A model generated the notes under the pieces. The model was not told the origin of the DNA. It searched no databases and saw only the letters and a list, made by a program, of their open reading frames with translations. Positions 15,409 through 25,692 of a stretch of DNA of 64,000 nucleotides are shown piece after piece. The stretch's first letter is position 1; each line of letters begins with the position of its first letter. Source of the DNA: JBBDJB01 sp040880125 (GTDB lineage Bacteria; Planctomycetota; Planctomycetia; Pirellulales; JBBDJB01); assembly GCA_040880125.1 (NCBI GenBank), contig JBBDJB010000041.1:22834-86833 (forward strand), written 5' to 3'. The position numbers and the translations under genes are program-made.

Positions 15409-17046
15409 ATGATGAGCGAGCACTCTTCCTACGGCTCCGGCCGGAGCGTCTGCTGGGCCATTTTTTGCATCGCCGCCTTGTACGTGGCAGCGTTGGCAGT
15501 GGGGCTTCCGCAAGAGGGGACGGCCCGCATTGTGGCGGCCGCCCATCACGACGAGCCGGCCGGTGAAGCGGAACACGCCGAGACAGCGCCAGAGGCAACG
15601 GAAGCAGAACTGGCCGGCCCCGAACCAAGTGAACCTGAAACCGTCGAACATCATACCCCAGCGGCAGCTCCACCGGTGTGGACCGTGCTGCCGTTTGTGC
15701 TGTTGCTCGGGGCCATTGCCCTCTTTCCGCTCATCCCAGCCACCGCGCACTGGTGGGAGTCGAACCTGCACCGGGTCTACGTCGCCGCTGGGCTCGGCCT
15801 GGTGACGCTGCTCTACTTCGCATTTTTCCACCATGCGCCGATCGAAGGGCATTGGCCTGCGCATCACGCCGTTGCGCCGACGTCGACTGGCCCCCAGTGG
15901 CAGTTTGTCAGGACGGTCTTCGAGAATGCCATCTTCCATGAATACGTGCCGTTCATCGTGCTCTTGTTCAGCTTGTACACGATCAGCGGCGGCGTCCGCA
16001 TCGAAGGCGACCTGCGCGCCAACCCGATGACCAACGCCACGTTTATTGCCGTGGGCGGGCTGTTGGCGAGTTTCGTCGGCACCACCGGGGCGGCGATGCT
16101 ACTCATCCGCCCCTTGCTGGAGACCAACCGAGAGCGGAAGCACGTACAGCACACGGTGGTGTTCTTCATCTTCATCGTCTGCAATTGCGGTGGCTGCCTG
16201 CTGCCGATCGGCGACCCGCCGCTGTTCTTAGGCTACTTGCGCGGCGTGCCGTTTCTGTGGACGCTGAACCTGTGGGAGCCCTGGCTGTGGACCAACGGTC
16301 TGCTGCTGGCGATCTACTGCGCACTGGACCAGTTCGTGTTCTATCCGCGGGAACGACTGGCCGACATCCAGCGCGACATCCAGCAGGTTCGGCGGCTGAA
16401 GATCCAGGGGCTGGCGATGAATGGCTTGCTGCTGATCGGCGTTATTTTTTCGGTGGCGCTGCTCGATCCGAGCAAGACATTCCCGGGCACCAGTTGGCAC
16501 CCGTGGCTTTATTTGCGGGAGATCGTCCAACTTCTGCTGGTGGGCGCTTCGCTATGGTTGGGGTCACGGGCCGTGCGGCAGGCGAACCGGTTCAACTATC
16601 ACGCCATCGTCGAGGTGGCGGCCCTGTTTTGCGGAATCTTCATCTGCATGCAACCGGCGTTAATGATCTTGAACGTCGCGGGACCGCGCCTCAAAGAGAT
16701 GGGCATGGACAACGCCATGGCTTTCTTCTGGACGACAGGGGGGCTTTCGGCGATTCTCGATAATGCGCCGACGTACGTCGTGTTCTTTGAGACTGCCCGA
16801 TCGAGCGTGCCACCGGGAGTGGATACTGTGGCCGGTGTGGCCGTCACACAACTGGTAGCCATCAGCCTCGGAGCCGTATTCATGGGCGCGATGACGTACA
16901 TCGGCAATGGGCCGAACTTCATGGTCCGCGCGATCGCCGAGACCGAAGGCGTTCGGATGCCGAGCTTCTTCGGCTACATCCTCTTCTATAGTGTGCCCAT
17001 ACTTCTACCGGTGCTGGGATTCGTCACTTGGCGGTTTCTGATGTAG
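15409..17046 (+). CDS. NhaD/ArsB-superfamily sodium:proton antiporter
   Basis: 545 residues. A first hydrophobic segment (about 15-33) is followed by a 50-residue linker rich in Glu, Ala and His, then about eleven membrane helices. Ion-transporter superfamily motifs are visible: Gly-Thr-Thr-Gly-Ala-Ala-Met-Leu-Leu-Ile-Arg-Pro, Asn-Cys-Gly-Gly-Cys-Leu-Leu-Pro-Ile-Gly-Asp-Pro-Pro-Leu, Leu-Asp-Asn-Ala-Pro-Thr-Tyr-Val and Gly-Asn-Gly-Pro-Asn-Phe-Met. This matches the citrate-transporter-like antiporters found in Bacteroidetes and Planctomycetes and annotated as Na+/H+ antiporters. The His/Glu-rich linker could bind metal or sense pH, which is inference. A second ATG directly follows the first. 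Confidence 0.8.
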   Translation: MMSEHSSYGSGRSVCWAIFCIAALYVAALAVGLPQEGTARIVAAAHHDEPAGEAEHAETAPEATEAELAGPEPSEPETVEHHTPAAAPPVWTVLPFVLLLGAIALFPLIPATAHWWESNLHRVYVAAGLGLVTLLYFAFFHHAPIEGHWPAHHAVAPTSTGPQWQFVRTVFENAIFHEYVPFIVLLFSLYTISGGVRIEGDLRANPMTNATFIAVGGLLASFVGTTGAAMLLIRPLLETNRERKHVQHTVVFFIFIVCNCGGCLLPIGDPPLFLGYLRGVPFLWTLNLWEPWLWTNGLLLAIYCALDQFVFYPRERLADIQRDIQQVRRLKIQGLAMNGLLLIGVIFSVALLDPSKTFPGTSWHPWLYLREIVQLLLVGASLWLGSRAVRQANRFNYHAIVEVAALFCGIFICMQPALMILNVAGPRLKEMGMDNAMAFFWTTGGLSAILDNAPTYVVFFETARSSVPPGVDTVAGVAVTQLVAISLGAVFMGAMTYIGNGPNFMVRAIAETEGVRMPSFFGYILFYSVPILLPVLGFVTWRFLM

Positions 17047-17141
17047 CCGGCTTCCTGAAAAGCCCCGGCGGAGATGCGGAGTCTTCCAGACATCCCTCGC
17101 TGTGCTGAATCGGCCACACGATTCGAAAGGCGACGCGCTGC

Positions 17142-18575
<1,434 letters not shown>

Positions 18576-19067
18576 TGCGTGTCGCTCCTGTGCGCAGCGC
18601 CTGTCTTGCCATGATTTACTAGACTACTCGGCTCGATCGAGCGAACTCCGTTGTAACCGCTGGCGAGGTCGGCAGCAATTGTCGGCCTCCGGCGAGCGGG
18701 AGATCGGCGGTACGGGCGCCTGCGTCGAGGTGTCGCCAGCGGCGGCAGGTTGTCGCTGAAAGTGCATCGTAGCGGCAATTCGTAGCGGTCCGGAAACGGT
18801 AAGCCGAGTCTGTCGCTGGGAAATTGGTGCGGCTGAGGCGATCGATCCAGGGCTTTCGCAGATATGGCGCGCCGCTTGCAGATCGGCACGTGCGAACACT
18901 GCGGCCCGGGGTAGCGGCGCTTCCCCCGCGGGCGGAAGCGACGGAGGCGGCGATTCAGACGAGAAGCGGGGAGATACTGTTCGCATTTCAGCCCGCACAC
19001 CGGTAGATTGTTACCGAAAGACCAGGACCCAAGTTCCCGAACGAGTACGTCAACTGAGGAGGAAAAC
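18576..19067. other. Intergenic region between divergent hydrolase and YTV genes
   Basis: 492 bases without a convincing gene; the open frames seen are short and Arg/Pro-rich. I found no repeat of the window's families here and no clear promoter. Confidence 0.45.
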
Positions 19068-20246
19068 ATGCTTCGCCGGACTATCGCCACTCTAGTGGCC
19101 GCCGCCACCATGGTGTCGGCACCCGCCTTCGCCCAGGTGTGCGGGGCCTGTGCCGCCTGCGCCACGTCGGCCCCGTGCGGGCCGCCGGCCCCTTGCGCAC
19201 CGCACTATGTCGAACGGACTGTAATGGTGCCCGAGTGGAGCACCGAAACTCGCGTAGTGAATGTTACGCAGTATCGCACCGAGCAGCGTCAGCGAACGGT
19301 TACCGTTCAGCGGCCGGTGTACGAACAACAGGAGCAGACGCGGACTTTCACCGTCAACGTCCCGCAACGCCGCACCCGGACCGTTTCCTTCACCGTTCAA
19401 AAGCCGGTCTACGAGACGCAGACGCAAGAGTACACGGTACAGGTACCGGAGTGGAACGAAGTCGAACAAGAGTTCACCGTGCGGGTACCCTACACCGAGC
19501 AGGTCCAGCACAACTATCAGGTGAGCGTGCCGAATTGGAAGAACGTCGAGCAGACGTACACCGTTATGGTGCCCCACCACGAGACGCGGCAAGCCACACG
19601 AGTGGTCCAGCGATGCGTGCCGGAGACGACGACGCGAACGATCACTTGCGACCAGGGCCACTGGGATACGCAGTACGCAGAAGTGCCTTGCCAGCACTAC
19701 GCCTCCGCCTGCGGCGGATGCGGCGTGGCCACGCACACGGTCTGCCAGCGCGTCTGGGTGCCGAACGTCGTGACCCAGGAAGTTCCCGTCACTAATTACC
19801 GGATGGTGAGCGAGGAAGTGCCGTACGAATACACTCACACCGTAATGCGTCCCGAGCAGCGATCGCGCACGGTACAGGTTTGCGAGTACACGACTGAACA
19901 GCGCACCAAGTCGGTTCCGGTGACGCGCTTCCGTCCCGAAACGCGCACGCGCACGGTCCAGCAGTGTAACTACCGCACCGAGACGCGCACCCGGCAGTAT
20001 CAGACGCGCCGCATGATGGCCGAACAGCGTGAGCGGGAAGTCGAGTACACGGTGTGCGTACCCGAACAGCGCGAGCAAACATACAACGTGACCGTCTGCC
20101 GGATCGTGCCGGAAGAACGGACGATCACGGAGAACGTGTGCGTGCCGGTGCAAACGCAGCGCGAGATCCAGGTGCCGGTCTGCCGGATGGTCCAAAAGAC
20201 GGTAACCGAAGCCTGCCATTGTGGTGGCGGCTACGCTAGCTACTAA
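19068..20246 (+). CDS. YTV-type cell-surface repeat protein, 392 residues
   Basis: A signal peptide (Met-Leu-Arg-Arg-Thr, cleavage near Ala-Phe-Ala-Gln at 23) leads into a Cys/Pro patch and then about 20 degenerate units of 14-18 residues ending in Tyr/Phe-Thr-Val or Val-x-Val, rich in Thr, Val, Arg, Gln and Glu. This is the composition of the YTV proteins described in the cell wall fraction of Rhodopirellula baltica. It likely forms an extended beta structure on the cell surface. GAGGAGGA lies just before the ATG, a very strong site that excludes the GTG 60 bases upstream. A strong terminator follows, so it is a single-gene unit, probably well expressed. Confidence 0.85.
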   Translation: MLRRTIATLVAAATMVSAPAFAQVCGACAACATSAPCGPPAPCAPHYVERTVMVPEWSTETRVVNVTQYRTEQRQRTVTVQRPVYEQQEQTRTFTVNVPQRRTRTVSFTVQKPVYETQTQEYTVQVPEWNEVEQEFTVRVPYTEQVQHNYQVSVPNWKNVEQTYTVMVPHHETRQATRVVQRCVPETTTRTITCDQGHWDTQYAEVPCQHYASACGGCGVATHTVCQRVWVPNVVTQEVPVTNYRMVSEEVPYEYTHTVMRPEQRSRTVQVCEYTTEQRTKSVPVTRFRPETRTRTVQQCNYRTETRTRQYQTRRMMAEQREREVEYTVCVPEQREQTYNVTVCRIVPEERTITENVCVPVQTQREIQVPVCRMVQKTVTEACHCGGGYASY

Positions 20247-20283
20247 GCGTATGCGGTGACAAAAAACCAGCCGATTGAACCCC

Positions 20284-20321
20284 GCCGGGTGCCGTACAAG
20301 TGTGCGGCGCCCGGCTTTTTT
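20284..20321 (+). terminator. Rho-independent terminator after the YTV gene
   Basis: 14-bp stem starting GCCGGGTGCC with two G-T wobbles, AAGT loop, then six T. It is 38 bases after the stop. Confidence 0.85.
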
Positions 20322-20363
20322 GTCGGCGTGGCGGTCAAGGACTAAGCCCGCGATAGCCGCAGG

Positions 20364-22028
20364 TTACTGCACCGGCTCGCCGCCGGCGCGGGTGAACAGG
20401 GCCTTGAGCACACTAGGATCGGTGGTCTGTGGGTGAAAGTGCCCCGATCCCTCGCAGTGGACGCAGGTAAAGCCCGGCCCGTGAATGCCGAAGCCGAGAC
20501 CCTCTAGTGGATTCTCCAAATCCAACTCGAGATCATCCGGTTTGGTCCAGATCACGGCGTTCTCCGGCGCCACCTCCACGATCAGTATCGTCTGCCTGGC
20601 ACCATCATGGATGTCGGAGTACTTAATGTCCTGATCCCCAGGAAATGCCGAGTCGGGATGCCGCAACACCTGGTAAGTGGTCTTGCCTTCACTGGTGGCG
20701 CCCACGACTGGGCAGGCGTAGAACTTCGGCATCCGCGGGATCAGCTTACGGTTGTGCTCACTCTCCCACGGCTCGTCCAGATGGAACTCGCCGTAGAGAG
20801 CATCTTCGTCAATAAAGGGGAGGATATGCACCCGCCAACTGAGCAGCGGCTTGCCGTCCTCACCACGGTTGGCCGGACGAGGGAAGACGCCGTAGCGCGA
20901 TTCGTGATTGACCATGCCCAACGCGAGTTGCTTCAGATTATTGGTGCAAATGGTGCGCTGTGCCGCCGCTCGGGCTGCGGCAACCGGCTCAGCAAAGGCT
21001 TGCAGCACTTGCTGCTGGCGCTGCAAATCCCAAGTCATGACCAGACGCTCGTCTTGTACTTCCGGGGTGAGCGCTTCGATGAGCATGTTCAATTGAGGGC
21101 CCTGCCGGACCTGGTTCAACGTCTCCAGTTCGGCGGCAGTTGGTTTGGCGAAGCCAGGCACTCTCAGTTCAGCCCCACGAATCTTTGCGCCCAGCGCTTT
21201 TAAGCCTACGGCCCACAGCTCCTGTAGACGCTGGGCCGCTTCGGGACTCTGCGACTGAACGATTAGCTGAATCTCCGGCTCGGGCTGCAGCTTGATTCCG
21301 GCGGCAGCCCAACGTATCCCCTCAGCAATACGCTCGCCCGGCTGATCGACGTTCGGCAGCGGGAGTCCGCCCAGCATCTCCCGTACGACGCGCCGCTGGT
21401 CTTCGGTGGGAAGGAGTGCCGCCCGAACGGGCGCACCCGACACCGCGGCGAGCGCCGCTTCCAGGTTGGGAAGTTCATGCGGCTCGAGCACACGCAATCG
21501 CTCCAGTGTTTGCGACTGGGCCGCCACGATGGCACCACCGACCTGCTGGCTGGTATCGAATCCAAAAGCGGACGGCGCGCTTCCGTCTTGACGGCTGGCC
21601 GGACCTTGTGCGGTTCCCGAATAAAGCAAACCTGCGATCGCCCGGGCGTTGCTGTCGCCGGCAAGCGGCACGACCACAAACGGCTGCGCCCCCTGTGCCA
21701 AATCGCTGATACTGATGACAACGAAAAACTCTCGCGCCCCGGCCATTCGCATCCCCTCCAGCCAGGCGAAGAATTTCCCCTGTCCCTGCCACGTTTCCTC
21801 CGGCACCGGGATCGAAGCGCCCGAGAGTAGTTCCTTCGCGTATTCCAGTAAATCGGCAGCTTCGAGCTGTTGCAAATCGACGTGCACCACGGCCACAGTC
21901 TGCGAGTCGAGATACGGTGCGATGGTCGCGGCGAGGTCTTGCTGATCTTGTGCCCAGACTGTGCTGGGGGTAGCGGCCGCAGTAACGAGGGCGACCAGTA
22001 AAAAGACTTTGTTGGTGCGGTGTAACAC
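20364..22028 (-). CDS. Secreted protein with C-terminal DUF1559-like domain
   Basis: 554 residues. A signal peptide ends near Val-Trp-Ala-Gln at 26. Residues about 30-340 form a domain I do not recognise. From about 350 a DUF1559 module appears: Asn-Asn-Leu-Lys-Gln-Leu-Ala-Leu-Gly-Met-Val-Asn-His, Trp-Arg-Val-His-Ile-Leu-Pro-Phe-Ile-Asp, and Phe-Tyr-Ala-Cys-Pro. DUF1559 is a planctomycete/Lentisphaerae family normally tied to a pilin-like N-terminal helix; here that helix is missing and the domain is attached to another secreted protein. Start is GTG with AGGAG seven bases before it. It is followed on the same strand by no close gene. Confidence 0.72.
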   Translation of the reverse strand: MLHRTNKVFLLVALVTAAATPSTVWAQDQQDLAATIAPYLDSQTVAVVHVDLQQLEAADLLEYAKELLSGASIPVPEETWQGQGKFFAWLEGMRMAGAREFFVVISISDLAQGAQPFVVVPLAGDSNARAIAGLLYSGTAQGPASRQDGSAPSAFGFDTSQQVGGAIVAAQSQTLERLRVLEPHELPNLEAALAAVSGAPVRAALLPTEDQRRVVREMLGGLPLPNVDQPGERIAEGIRWAAAGIKLQPEPEIQLIVQSQSPEAAQRLQELWAVGLKALGAKIRGAELRVPGFAKPTAAELETLNQVRQGPQLNMLIEALTPEVQDERLVMTWDLQRQQQVLQAFAEPVAAARAAAQRTICTNNLKQLALGMVNHESRYGVFPRPANRGEDGKPLLSWRVHILPFIDEDALYGEFHLDEPWESEHNRKLIPRMPKFYACPVVGATSEGKTTYQVLRHPDSAFPGDQDIKYSDIHDGARQTILIVEVAPENAVIWTKPDDLELDLENPLEGLGFGIHGPGFTCVHCEGSGHFHPQTTDPSVLKALFTRAGGEPVQ

Positions 22029-22117
22029 GGATTATCTCCTGTCGGTCCGAATGTGGAGTTTTATAACAAACGCGCGGCGGCAAGATGTCCTTGCAATCAA
22101 CGGCCACACCCACGCGC

Positions 22118-23611
22118 CTAATTCTTCTCGATGACGATTTCGTACCGCTTGGCGTTGGCTCCGTTCACCGGCGGCAAATCTAGAATCGCCTTGCCGGCTT
22201 CCACGCGATACGGGAACAGCTCTCCGGTCGCTGGGTTGGGCGGGATGGGCGCATCGGTGATCGCGCCGAGCGACTCCGGCAGCGCGCCATGCTTCGCGGC
22301 GTGCAACCGAATTGCCTCCACGGCCTGGATTCCGACCAGATCCCGATCGAACCGTGCGTGGGCGGCCATGGCCTTATTGACGGCGGGAAGCAACAACATC
22401 GCGATTGGATACGCCGGGCCGGAGTGGAGCGTCCTCGCTAAGGGACTTCCCTGGGTCAACTCGTGTTGAGCCCTGTCCATGCCGTCCTTCGCCAACCAGT
22501 ACGGCAGTCCGTACCACTTCGCATGCTCATCGCTGATTTTCTCGTAGGCAAGCTTTGCGTGGATAGCCACGACCTGCCCCGCCGGCATCGCTTCTACGCG
22601 CGCCGGCGAATAGCCTCGTTCGATTAGTTGTTTCTTGGCGTTTGGATATACGAGCATTACCATGCCCATGCCGCCCAGTCGCTTTGAAAGCTGCCAGGGA
22701 AACCCCTTGGACCGCGAACCCGAAACGGGAGCTAAGAGGTTGAAATCCTCAAACATATTGGCATACACCTCCGCCCACTGTGCCGCACCACGCTCCGATG
22801 TCTCGGGGTCCTGGAGGAACGGGAAGACTCGAAATCCGATCCCCATTTCGTAGCGCAGTGCCGGCTGCAAATCGACCAGTGGGCGATCGATATGCGTCAG
22901 CGCCCAATACATGTTGGGCGAACCGGGCGTGTCGATCAGGTCGGTCAGCGCCTGGTTCATGATGGATGAGATTGCCATGCCGACCAGCCCGTTAATCAAA
23001 AGCGGCTCCTTGCCCACGTCCTGGGCCAGCCGATATCCGATCTGCATCGTGCGGACGGCGTCGTCGAACTGGCCGTCGGCGATCTGCAGCCGGGATTTCG
23101 CCTGCAACACGCGGGCGAGCGTGCGTAATGGCTGTAGTTCCTGCAGCCGGAAGCTGATCACGTCCGGCCCCTCGAGCTGGTGAATCTCCAGGCTCCATTC
23201 GCAATCTCGCCGTGTGGACGCCGTATGCAATTCCCCCAGCGCGGAGTGGTAATGGGGGAGCACGGCGCGGATCTCGTCTTTGGGGAGTTGCTCAATCGGA
23301 ATGTCCGCCCACTTTTGGAGCATTTCGGGGTACTGGCTGGACTGATCGTTATTCGACGGCATGGCCAGAATGGCGCGATAATAAAATGTCGCTGCGTTGC
23401 CCTCGGTCAGGTTCATGCCCGGCGGCAGCAGCTTGTACTTCAGGGCCGGCACCGGCTCGCCGGCCGGTGTCAGAGTGAGCGAGATGACTTCCGTTTCCGG
23501 CTCCGTTGACTGCGCCCCGGAAGCGGCATCTTGAAAGGCGAAGGCTGGATCCCCGCCGGCCAAAAGCACGATCGTCGCCAGCAGCAGAGGGAAATGGAAA
23601 GTCGGCTTCAT
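22118..23611 (-). CDS. Conserved secreted protein of unknown function
   Basis: 497 residues with a signal peptide (cleavage near Ala-Phe-Ala-Phe at about 26). The mature part is largely helical, with a region resembling TPR-like repeats (Leu-Gln-Ala-Lys-Ser-Arg-Leu-Gln-Ile-Ala-Asp-Gly-Gln-Phe-Asp-Asp-Ala) and a C-terminal stretch of short beta strands (Pro-Asn-Pro-Ala-Thr-Gly-Glu-Leu-Phe-Pro-Tyr). I know no named family but the look is that of planctomycete-specific secreted proteins. It lies 89 bases upstream of the DUF1559-like gene on the same strand and may form an operon with it. Confidence 0.65.
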   Translation of the reverse strand: MKPTFHFPLLLATIVLLAGGDPAFAFQDAASGAQSTEPETEVISLTLTPAGEPVPALKYKLLPPGMNLTEGNAATFYYRAILAMPSNNDQSSQYPEMLQKWADIPIEQLPKDEIRAVLPHYHSALGELHTASTRRDCEWSLEIHQLEGPDVISFRLQELQPLRTLARVLQAKSRLQIADGQFDDAVRTMQIGYRLAQDVGKEPLLINGLVGMAISSIMNQALTDLIDTPGSPNMYWALTHIDRPLVDLQPALRYEMGIGFRVFPFLQDPETSERGAAQWAEVYANMFEDFNLLAPVSGSRSKGFPWQLSKRLGGMGMVMLVYPNAKKQLIERGYSPARVEAMPAGQVVAIHAKLAYEKISDEHAKWYGLPYWLAKDGMDRAQHELTQGSPLARTLHSGPAYPIAMLLLPAVNKAMAAHARFDRDLVGIQAVEAIRLHAAKHGALPESLGAITDAPIPPNPATGELFPYRVEAGKAILDLPPVNGANAKRYEIVIEKN

Positions 23612-23651
23612 CGGTAAGGCTCCGTTAGAATATCAGTGAGTGTCACTCATC

Positions 23652-23677
23652 GGTGGCACAGACATTCCTGTCTGTGC
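23652..23677 (+). repeat. ACAGACA palindromic repeat, consensus copy
   Basis: Perfect 9-bp arms GCACAGACA and TGTCTGTGC around a TTCC loop, preceded by GGTG. It lies between two minus-strand genes, just after the stop of the sigma-linked gene. Confidence 0.8.
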
Positions 23678-23698
23678 AGTCGGATTACTGCGGCACAA

Positions 23699-24373
23699 CT
23701 ACGTGTGGGCTTCGCCTGCCGGCAAACTCTCCACGCCCGACTGCGGATCCCCTTCGGCCGGCTCCGTCTGCGGCTGCACCTCGACCGGCTCTTCGCCCAG
23801 GGCGCTGGTCAGTTCCCAATAGGTCGGCTGCGGACCGCCGGAGGCGCGATGCGTCTGCCCCATTGCCTCGGTGCCCATTCGCAGCGCCACATTACGCAAG
23901 TGGATATAGCCTGCCTCGGAGGCCCTGACGGACGGAAACGCCAAGTAGCCCCCACGCGCCAACGTCGAGTCCGGCAGGTCGTCGGCTACCGGCGGAGCCG
24001 GCGGTTCGGCCGTAGACTCGATCGGCGACTGCCGCGGAGAGTTGACTTTTGCAATCGCGTTGTCTTGGGATGCCGCCGAAGAGTCGCGGACCGTTTGCGC
24101 ACCGCGCTCCGGCATGTCCCGCATGGCAACGCCCGACCGATTCCCCAGGACCAGCATCATCGCCAGCAATACGGAGACCGCTGTCATCACGCCGGTGGCG
24201 GACGGCCACACCCAGGCGGCGACGCCGCCGGTGCCTAGATCATTTTCCGCCGCCGCGCGGCCGGCCAGATACATCAATTGATCGCGATTCAGGCGGCTCG
24301 CCCGGGGCGAGAGCGCCGCCAGTTGCCGCTCCAGCTCGTTCAGTTGGCCGGGGATTTCGTATGGTTCGGACAT
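23699..24373 (-). CDS. Single-pass membrane protein, possible anti-sigma factor
   Basis: 224 residues. A helical cytoplasmic N-terminus (about 1-50) is followed by one membrane helix at about 58-77 and a low-complexity Pro/Ala/Ser periplasmic part. The start overlaps the end of the ECF sigma gene by 34 bases, and single-pass proteins in that position are usually the cognate anti-sigma factor. No zinc-binding HxxxCxxC motif is seen, so it is not a ZAS-type anti-sigma. The N-terminal helices could bind the sigma factor directly. The role is an inference from gene order. Confidence 0.6.
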   Translation of the reverse strand: MSEPYEIPGQLNELERQLAALSPRASRLNRDQLMYLAGRAAAENDLGTGGVAAWVWPSATGVMTAVSVLLAMMLVLGNRSGVAMRDMPERGAQTVRDSSAASQDNAIAKVNSPRQSPIESTAEPPAPPVADDLPDSTLARGGYLAFPSVRASEAGYIHLRNVALRMGTEAMGQTHRASGGPQPTYWELTSALGEEPVEVQPQTEPAEGDPQSGVESLPAGEAHT

Positions 24374-24840
24374 GGGATTCCCATTTGATCTCGCAGTTCG
24401 GCCAGTCCTTCGACATATCGCCGATAGGCGCTGGCGGTCGAAATTTTTACAACGCGTCCGATCTGTTCGTACGTCAGCCCACCCCACAGCCGGGCGACGA
24501 TCACTTCCCGATAGCGGCCGTCGATCTTCGACAGGGCCGCGGTTACTTCCTTCGCGTCCAGCCGAGCGCCCGGAGACGCTTCAAACCAGCAAGACGTCTC
24601 ACGGGCGACCGTTGCCTCACGATTACGGCGCCGCTGGTTGGCTCGGGCGAGGCTGATCGCCCTGTTTCGCACGACGCGGTACAGCCACGCCACGCAGTCG
24701 TCCGGCTGGTGCCGCTGGCGAATTAGCTGCACAAGCGCATCCTGCACACAGTCCTCCGGCGCGCTAGTCCACTGGGCCGCGTATAGCTCCAGGGCCGCGG
24801 CATGACGGTCGACCAGTTCGCGCAATTCGTTCGGGTGCAT
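24340..24840 (-). CDS. ECF-type RNA polymerase sigma factor
   Basis: 166 residues. Region 2 spans about residues 5-72, with Ala-Pro-Glu-Asp-Cys-Val-Gln-Asp-Ala-Leu-Val and Trp-Leu-Tyr-Arg-Val-Val-Arg-Asn-Arg-Ala. Region 4 spans about 100-155: Tyr-Arg-Glu-Val-Ile-Val-Ala-Arg-Leu-Trp-Gly-Gly-Leu-Thr-Tyr-Glu-Gln-Ile-Gly, then the recognition helix Ser-Thr-Ala-Ser-Ala-Tyr-Arg-Arg-Tyr. Regions 1 and 3 are absent, as in ECF sigmas. The start at Met-His-Pro-Asn is preferred to one 45 residues earlier because the extra piece shows no conserved character. It directs RNA polymerase to a small stress or envelope regulon and is probably controlled by the overlapping membrane protein. Confidence 0.82.
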   Translation of the reverse strand: MHPNELRELVDRHAAALELYAAQWTSAPEDCVQDALVQLIRQRHQPDDCVAWLYRVVRNRAISLARANQRRRNREATVARETSCWFEASPGARLDAKEVTAALSKIDGRYREVIVARLWGGLTYEQIGRVVKISTASAYRRYVEGLAELRDQMGIPCPNHTKSPAN

Positions 24841-24955
24841 GCCGCCGCAGGGGCTTCGGCCAGGGGTTACATAAGACAAGACGCCACGGCCGTGAGAACA
24901 TTTCGCGGCAATGCTCCAGAATAGCTGGAAGCTGCGGGGAAATCGCGAAAAACCG

Positions 24956-25090
24956 GGTAGCTCCGCTTGGGACAAAGGGTGCTACCCGTTGTGCGAGGAG
25001 CGAATTGCAGGCGTCCGAGAGATTTGCGGCCGTGTGCCGGCGCCTCTTGCCGCTGCGCGGCACCGGTTGGGGCAACCGGTGCTACCGCTT
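24956..25090. repeat. Pair of short palindromic repeats
   Basis: GGTAGC/GCTACC arms (24957-24987) and a better palindrome CACCGGTT, loop GGGGC, AACCGGTG at 25061-25081, each followed by a GTTGTGCG- or GCTTGTGCG-like tail. They form one small repeat type in two diverged copies, in the gap between the sigma and thioesterase genes. Confidence 0.6.
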
Positions 25091-25104
25091 GTGCGCTGCC
25101 CCCG

Positions 25105-25548
25105 CTACAGCTCCTTGCCTTCCAACTCCGAGATCGCCTTCCGCAGGTCTTCCGGCACGGGGTGCGGCTTGCCGGCCGTGTAGTCGAAAACCACGACGGT
25201 CGACTCGCCTTCGGCCGCCAGACGCTGCTGCGACTGGCTGACCAGCCGATGCTCCATCGTCATGCTGGATCGTCCGATCCGGGTGATCCGCGCCCCAATA
25301 TGCACGGAGTCCGGGAAGTTGAGCTGCTGGCGATAGTCGCAGCGGATGGCGGCCAGGATCGGGCCGATCTTCGGCCGCGCGGAGGTTCCGGAGAACTTGA
25401 GCCGCGATAAATACGCGATCCGCGACGATTCGAACCAGCGGAAGTGAATCACGTTGTTGACGTGCCCGAACGCGTCCTGATCGCCCCATTGGACGGGCAG
25501 TTCGATGACGACGGGAAACTCGCGGAGCAGGTCGGCGATTTCGGGCAT
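25105..25548 (-). CDS. Acyl-CoA thioesterase, hotdog fold (YbgC/FadM type)
   Basis: 147 residues, normal for the family. The active-site segment Trp-Gly-Asp-Gln-Asp-Ala-Phe-Gly-His-Val-Asn-Asn at 21-32 contains the catalytic Asp and the Gly-His-Val-Asn-Asn typical of YbgC-like enzymes; Ala-Arg-Ile-Thr-Arg-Ile-Gly and Ala-Glu-Gly-Glu-Ser-Thr-Val-Val-Val-Phe-Asp lie further on. It hydrolyses acyl-CoA (or aromatic acyl-CoA) thioesters in the cytoplasm. The specific substrate cannot be told; no fatty acid gene is next to it. Confidence 0.82.
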   Translation of the reverse strand: MPEIADLLREFPVVIELPVQWGDQDAFGHVNNVIHFRWFESSRIAYLSRLKFSGTSARPKIGPILAAIRCDYRQQLNFPDSVHIGARITRIGRSSMTMEHRLVSQSQQRLAAEGESTVVVFDYTAGKPHPVPEDLRKAISELEGKEL

Positions 25549-25623
25549 GGGCGCGATCCGGTTGGCTGGAGTTGATGCGGTATTCTAACGCGCGGCCCGC
25601 GTTTGCGAGGGGGGCGTAGCGGG

Positions 25624-25652
25624 TTGCGAGGCGGCGCCGGCGGGCGGATAAT
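25624..25652 (+). promoter_or_regulatory. Sigma-70-like promoter of the ferredoxin gene
   Basis: TTGCGA and GATAAT separated by 17 bases, 40 bases before the start codon. Four of six -35 bases and five of six -10 bases match. Confidence 0.5.
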
Positions 25653-25692
25653 GTGGCAAACCCGCGAACACTAAGCGAGAAGGATGCGAAGA

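Noticed and set aside
19092..20219. A 375-codon minus-strand frame opposite the first YTV gene
   Set aside because: Same reason: a by-product of the repetitive coding sequence. The plus-strand gene has strong start and terminator signals.
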